Part shown: one piece after another, positions 8,301 through 9,533 of the stretch
How the letters are laid out: the number at the start of each line of letters is the position of its first letter
Numbering within the stretch: the stretch's first letter is position 1
NCBI GenBank assembly: GCA_019347795.1
Contig: JAHWKS010000124.1
Span: forward strand, 1 to 9,533
Reading direction: 5' to 3'
Source: Planctomycetota bacterium
GTDB lineage: Bacteria > Planctomycetota > Planctomycetia > Pirellulales > Pirellulaceae
DNA length: 9,533 nt
Position numbers and translations under genes: made by a program
The notes under the pieces: generated by a model
Told to the model about the DNA's origin: nothing
Database searches by the model: none
Seen by the model: only the letters and a program-made list of their open reading frames with translations

Positions 8301-9372
8301 TCTGCAAAGGACCGCTGGCCAACTCTCCCTCATCGAAGCCGGGAATCCACTTGGGAAGCTGCGGCCACCGGGTCAGGCGCTCCCACCACTTGGGATTGGC
8401 CGGATCGATCTCCAGCACCGAGCGCCATTCCGCGGGATCGGCCGCTCCGGCGGATCGGGAACGATTCCCGATCACCACCAACTGCACCACGCGCTCGATC
8501 GCCGGCGGCGCCGGACGCACCGGATTCACCGGTCCTTTCGGCGCCAGGCGAAAGATGAGGTCGTAAACTCCCTCCTCGCGCGGCAGCGGGATGTTCAAAG
8601 GCCCCGTGGAGGGCGCGGTCCCGTCGTCATCGATAACCAGGTCCTGCGTCTGCGTCCATACCGCCTCGCCCCCCGCGGCGGGGACAAGCCGCGCTTCGCC
8701 CGCCAGCGACGTCTGCGGGGGAAAGCGGGTCAGGTGAGGCGCGGCCTCAATCTCAAAACGCTCTCCCGGCGAAAAGACCAGCGAGTCTCGATCGAAATGG
8801 ACTCGCAACTGATCCCCCGGAGCGCGCCGCACCAGTAGTCGATTTTCTCGCTCGTCCAGCGAAACGTTCTGAAAGCTCGCGATCAGCTCCGCCAGCGGGA
8901 TGTCGTGGCGCACGGCGCCGCGCGGGTCGTCGCGGGGAATGAGGCGGACGGTGATCGAGGCATCGCGCGGCGCGGCGACGGAGAAGTCCACGCCGTCGTA
9001 GGCGCTGGCGGTTCGCTGCCACAGCCGCATGCGGCGGCTCGCCTCGCTGGCCGCCATCGCCCCCGGGGCGTCCGACTCCATGCTCAGCCGCACCGGCTCG
9101 GACAGCCGCCCCGCGGAAAGCTCGATCTCCGCATCCCACGGCCGGGCCGCGCCGCCGCCCCAGGCCACCCGCAGCCGCAGATCGAGCAGCTGCGCCGCAT
9201 CGGGCAAGCGGGCGGCGGTTTCATCCGGCGGCGGCTCCTGCGAGACGCCCGGCCGCAGGGCGAACTCGGCGCAGACGATCATCGCCAGGACCGCGCACAG
9301 CGTCCTCTTGCCTGCCCCGGCGCGATGCAAAGCCCAATCAGATTTCAAGTTCGGACTTCCCTGTCCGATCAT
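5386..9372 (-). CDS. Large secreted protein with GHL10-like glycosidase barrel and CBM-like module
   Basis: This gene encodes a 1328-residue exported protein of unproven function (numbering from the ATG at 9372). A basic stretch and hydrophobic core (about 22-39) look like a signal peptide without a lipobox. Residues 60-300 are beta-rich, including the motif PGDQLRVHFDRDSLVFSPGE near 185-204. Residues about 497-800 resemble the barrel of GHL10 / family-10-like glycosylhydrolases: VNYDPFPEDRRLLGAWF, YLKSRGYNAAAVSVW with ALYPSDLL (about 574-581), GIRIIPALQF (616-625) and YYNPLDERVQSAIADVVQEL (669-688). The acidic motif expected after the next strand is absent (GGVALQLTPSS, 699-709), so activity is uncertain. 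Residues about 1088-1243 form a jelly-roll module of CBM4/9 style, from LENAGFEQ to VWIDEVRLYD. A helical segment (1246-1290) and a basic, Pro-rich tail end the protein. A TTG at 9414 has no ribosome site; a TTG at 9348, preceded by AGGGA, is a real alternative start giving 1320 residues. A polysaccharide-related role is inference. Confidence 0.9.
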   Translation of the reverse strand: MIGQGSPNLKSDWALHRAGAGKRTLCAVLAMIVCAEFALRPGVSQEPPPDETAARLPDAAQLLDLRLRVAWGGGAARPWDAEIELSAGRLSEPVRLSMESDAPGAMAASEASRRMRLWQRTASAYDGVDFSVAAPRDASITVRLIPRDDPRGAVRHDIPLAELIASFQNVSLDERENRLLVRRAPGDQLRVHFDRDSLVFSPGERFEIEAAPHLTRFPPQTSLAGEARLVPAAGGEAVWTQTQDLVIDDDGTAPSTGPLNIPLPREEGVYDLIFRLAPKGPVNPVRPAPPAIERVVQLVVIGNRSRSAGAADPAEWRSVLEIDPANPKWWERLTRWPQLPKWIPGFDEGELASGPLQTVRHGDHRYMSLEPGGWRAFPLPLGSASGPQIVEVAFPTDAPQAIGVSIVEPNAAGEVSPLGLDSGVAVLAAQPATGSDAGIHRLIFWPRTEAPVLLLTNQGKAAEALVGRIRVLRGPASLPAAPEEERSPGRLASSQQGVFVNYDPFPEDRRLLGAWFDRPLMPENFGSPEGLDGGTGRTLDDWSTFYVGAVRMIEYLKSRGYNAAAVSVWCEGSALYPSDLLAPTPKYDTGALFVSGQDPRRKDVLEMLLRLGDREGIRIIPALQFATPLPALEELLRARPEERVGLEWVNGQGQTWLQSRGARQGLAPYYNPLDERVQSAIADVVQELVARYGAHRSFGGVALQLTPSSYAVLPGQFWGYDDRTIAAFEKHAGVKVPGEGERRFAQRDAWLSNEGRAAWLAWRAERMATLYRTLGKLVGAAGPHSRLYLAGVELHQTEPVKWMMRPALPRPSRFAEVMLHLGLNPRLWESQPNIVLPRPRIVAPLANLTEQAVTTELNAAADVSEFFAAAGEPAGLFYHETRPMRLPEFDAVSPFRAERTYTWLAPHLALYGAEDRRRFAHLLARHDARSIFDGGWMLPLGQETALQPLLDVYRRLPDTPFEEVSPTMGAATQPVTVRQASHAGRAWVYVVNDSPWPITVELELDAPDDCVLVGLGDREAPPLSRRGMRAWWKVELAPFDVQGAALSSPEARVVDYLSTLPTETLDALRRTIRGVGARAFQLRAPQRLDVLENAGFEQPPQEGRVPGWEYGGAWNSITPDPASPYAGQQSLLMKSPAANAETWVRSAAIEPPATGRLALSVWVRAADLERQPELRLAAQWTHAGESFYRFGAFGRGSIVPLTTSWREYVYPIPLPPGEVRDLRVGVDLVGPGEVWIDEVRLYDTWFEQLERDELKKIIGGAEHDLNQGRVADCLRFLNGYWPQFLQAFVEPPPTRPITEQPEAPETPTSKPSILDRFRRFSPIRLLPF

Positions 9373-9380
9373 TTCCGCCC

Positions 9381-9397
9381 CGCGAAGAAAATTCGCG
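9381..9397 (-). promoter_or_regulatory. Short hairpin in the leader of the large secreted protein gene
   Basis: A perfect six-base inverted repeat, CGCGAA and TTCGCG with a five-base loop, sits eight bases before the ATG at 9372. The intervening bases read GGGCGGAA, a modest ribosome-binding sequence that the hairpin leaves exposed. If translation instead began at the TTG at 9414, this hairpin would be inside the coding region. A regulatory role is speculative. Confidence 0.3.
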
Positions 9398-9422
9398 ACC
9401 CCCGAAAAATTCAAGGGGGGCG

Positions 9423-9428
9423 ATTATA
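9423..9428 (-). promoter_or_regulatory. Candidate minus-10 box (TATAAT) for the large secreted protein gene
   Basis: The minus strand reads a perfect TATAAT here. A transcript would begin about seven bases further on, near 9415, giving a leader of about 43 bases to the ATG at 9372. No recognisable minus-35 hexamer is found at 16-18 bases upstream. Transcription from here would leave the in-frame TTG at 9414 practically leaderless, which is one reason to prefer a later start. Confidence 0.4.
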
Positions 9429-9533
9429 GGCAAACGCCGCGATTGCCCGCTACGCCGGAATTGCCAGGGTGGGCGAAAAGGGTGCATGACGGGGTTCGCA
9501 ATGGAGTTTTGGGATTTGTCGCAGCAGGGTGTG

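Noticed and set aside
9486..9533. Possible start of a divergent plus-strand gene (MTGFAMEFWDLSQQGV) at the window edge, after an AAAAGGG sequence
   Set aside because: Only 16 codons are visible before the window ends, and the minus strand is also open in this stretch, so neither reading can be supported.

Overview
The window most likely comes from a GC-rich planctomycete, probably of the Pirellulales type. This rests on sequence style. Both TolC-family proteins carry a C-terminal extension (LAEGPWPxKAYxDAxGHARRRxAS, then YLDYG) and an N-terminal motif (PFYL, D-DL--YI, PDLE) that I associate with planctomycete TolC homologues. The third gene resembles very large secreted planctomycete proteins with a glycosidase-like barrel. 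No taxonomic marker gene is present.

All three supported genes are on the minus strand, so the window reads right to left. From about 9372 to 5386 runs a 1328-residue secreted multidomain protein: signal peptide, long beta-rich N-terminal part, a barrel resembling the GHL10 / family-10-like glycosylhydrolases, a carbohydrate-binding-type jelly-roll module, and a basic C-terminal tail. A perfect TATAAT lies just upstream of it (9423-9428). A non-coding stretch of about 560 bases follows (4826-5385). It contains a strong G-quadruplex-forming tract on the plus strand (5276-5303) and a more AT-rich stretch that probably holds the promoter and leader of the next operon.

From 4825 to 52 there is a compact two-gene operon of tandem paralogous outer-membrane lipoproteins of the TolC/OEP family (792 and 789 residues), separated by only 25 bases. 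It closes with a clear rho-independent terminator at 7-49, directly behind the last stop codon.

The two TolC paralogues should form trimeric outer-membrane exit ducts for efflux or type I secretion, but no inner-membrane pump or periplasmic adaptor is encoded here, so their partners must be elsewhere or outside the window. The large secreted protein is separated from them by a probable transcriptional boundary, and a functional link is not shown by the sequence. No RNA gene, CRISPR array, insertion sequence or phage feature was seen.
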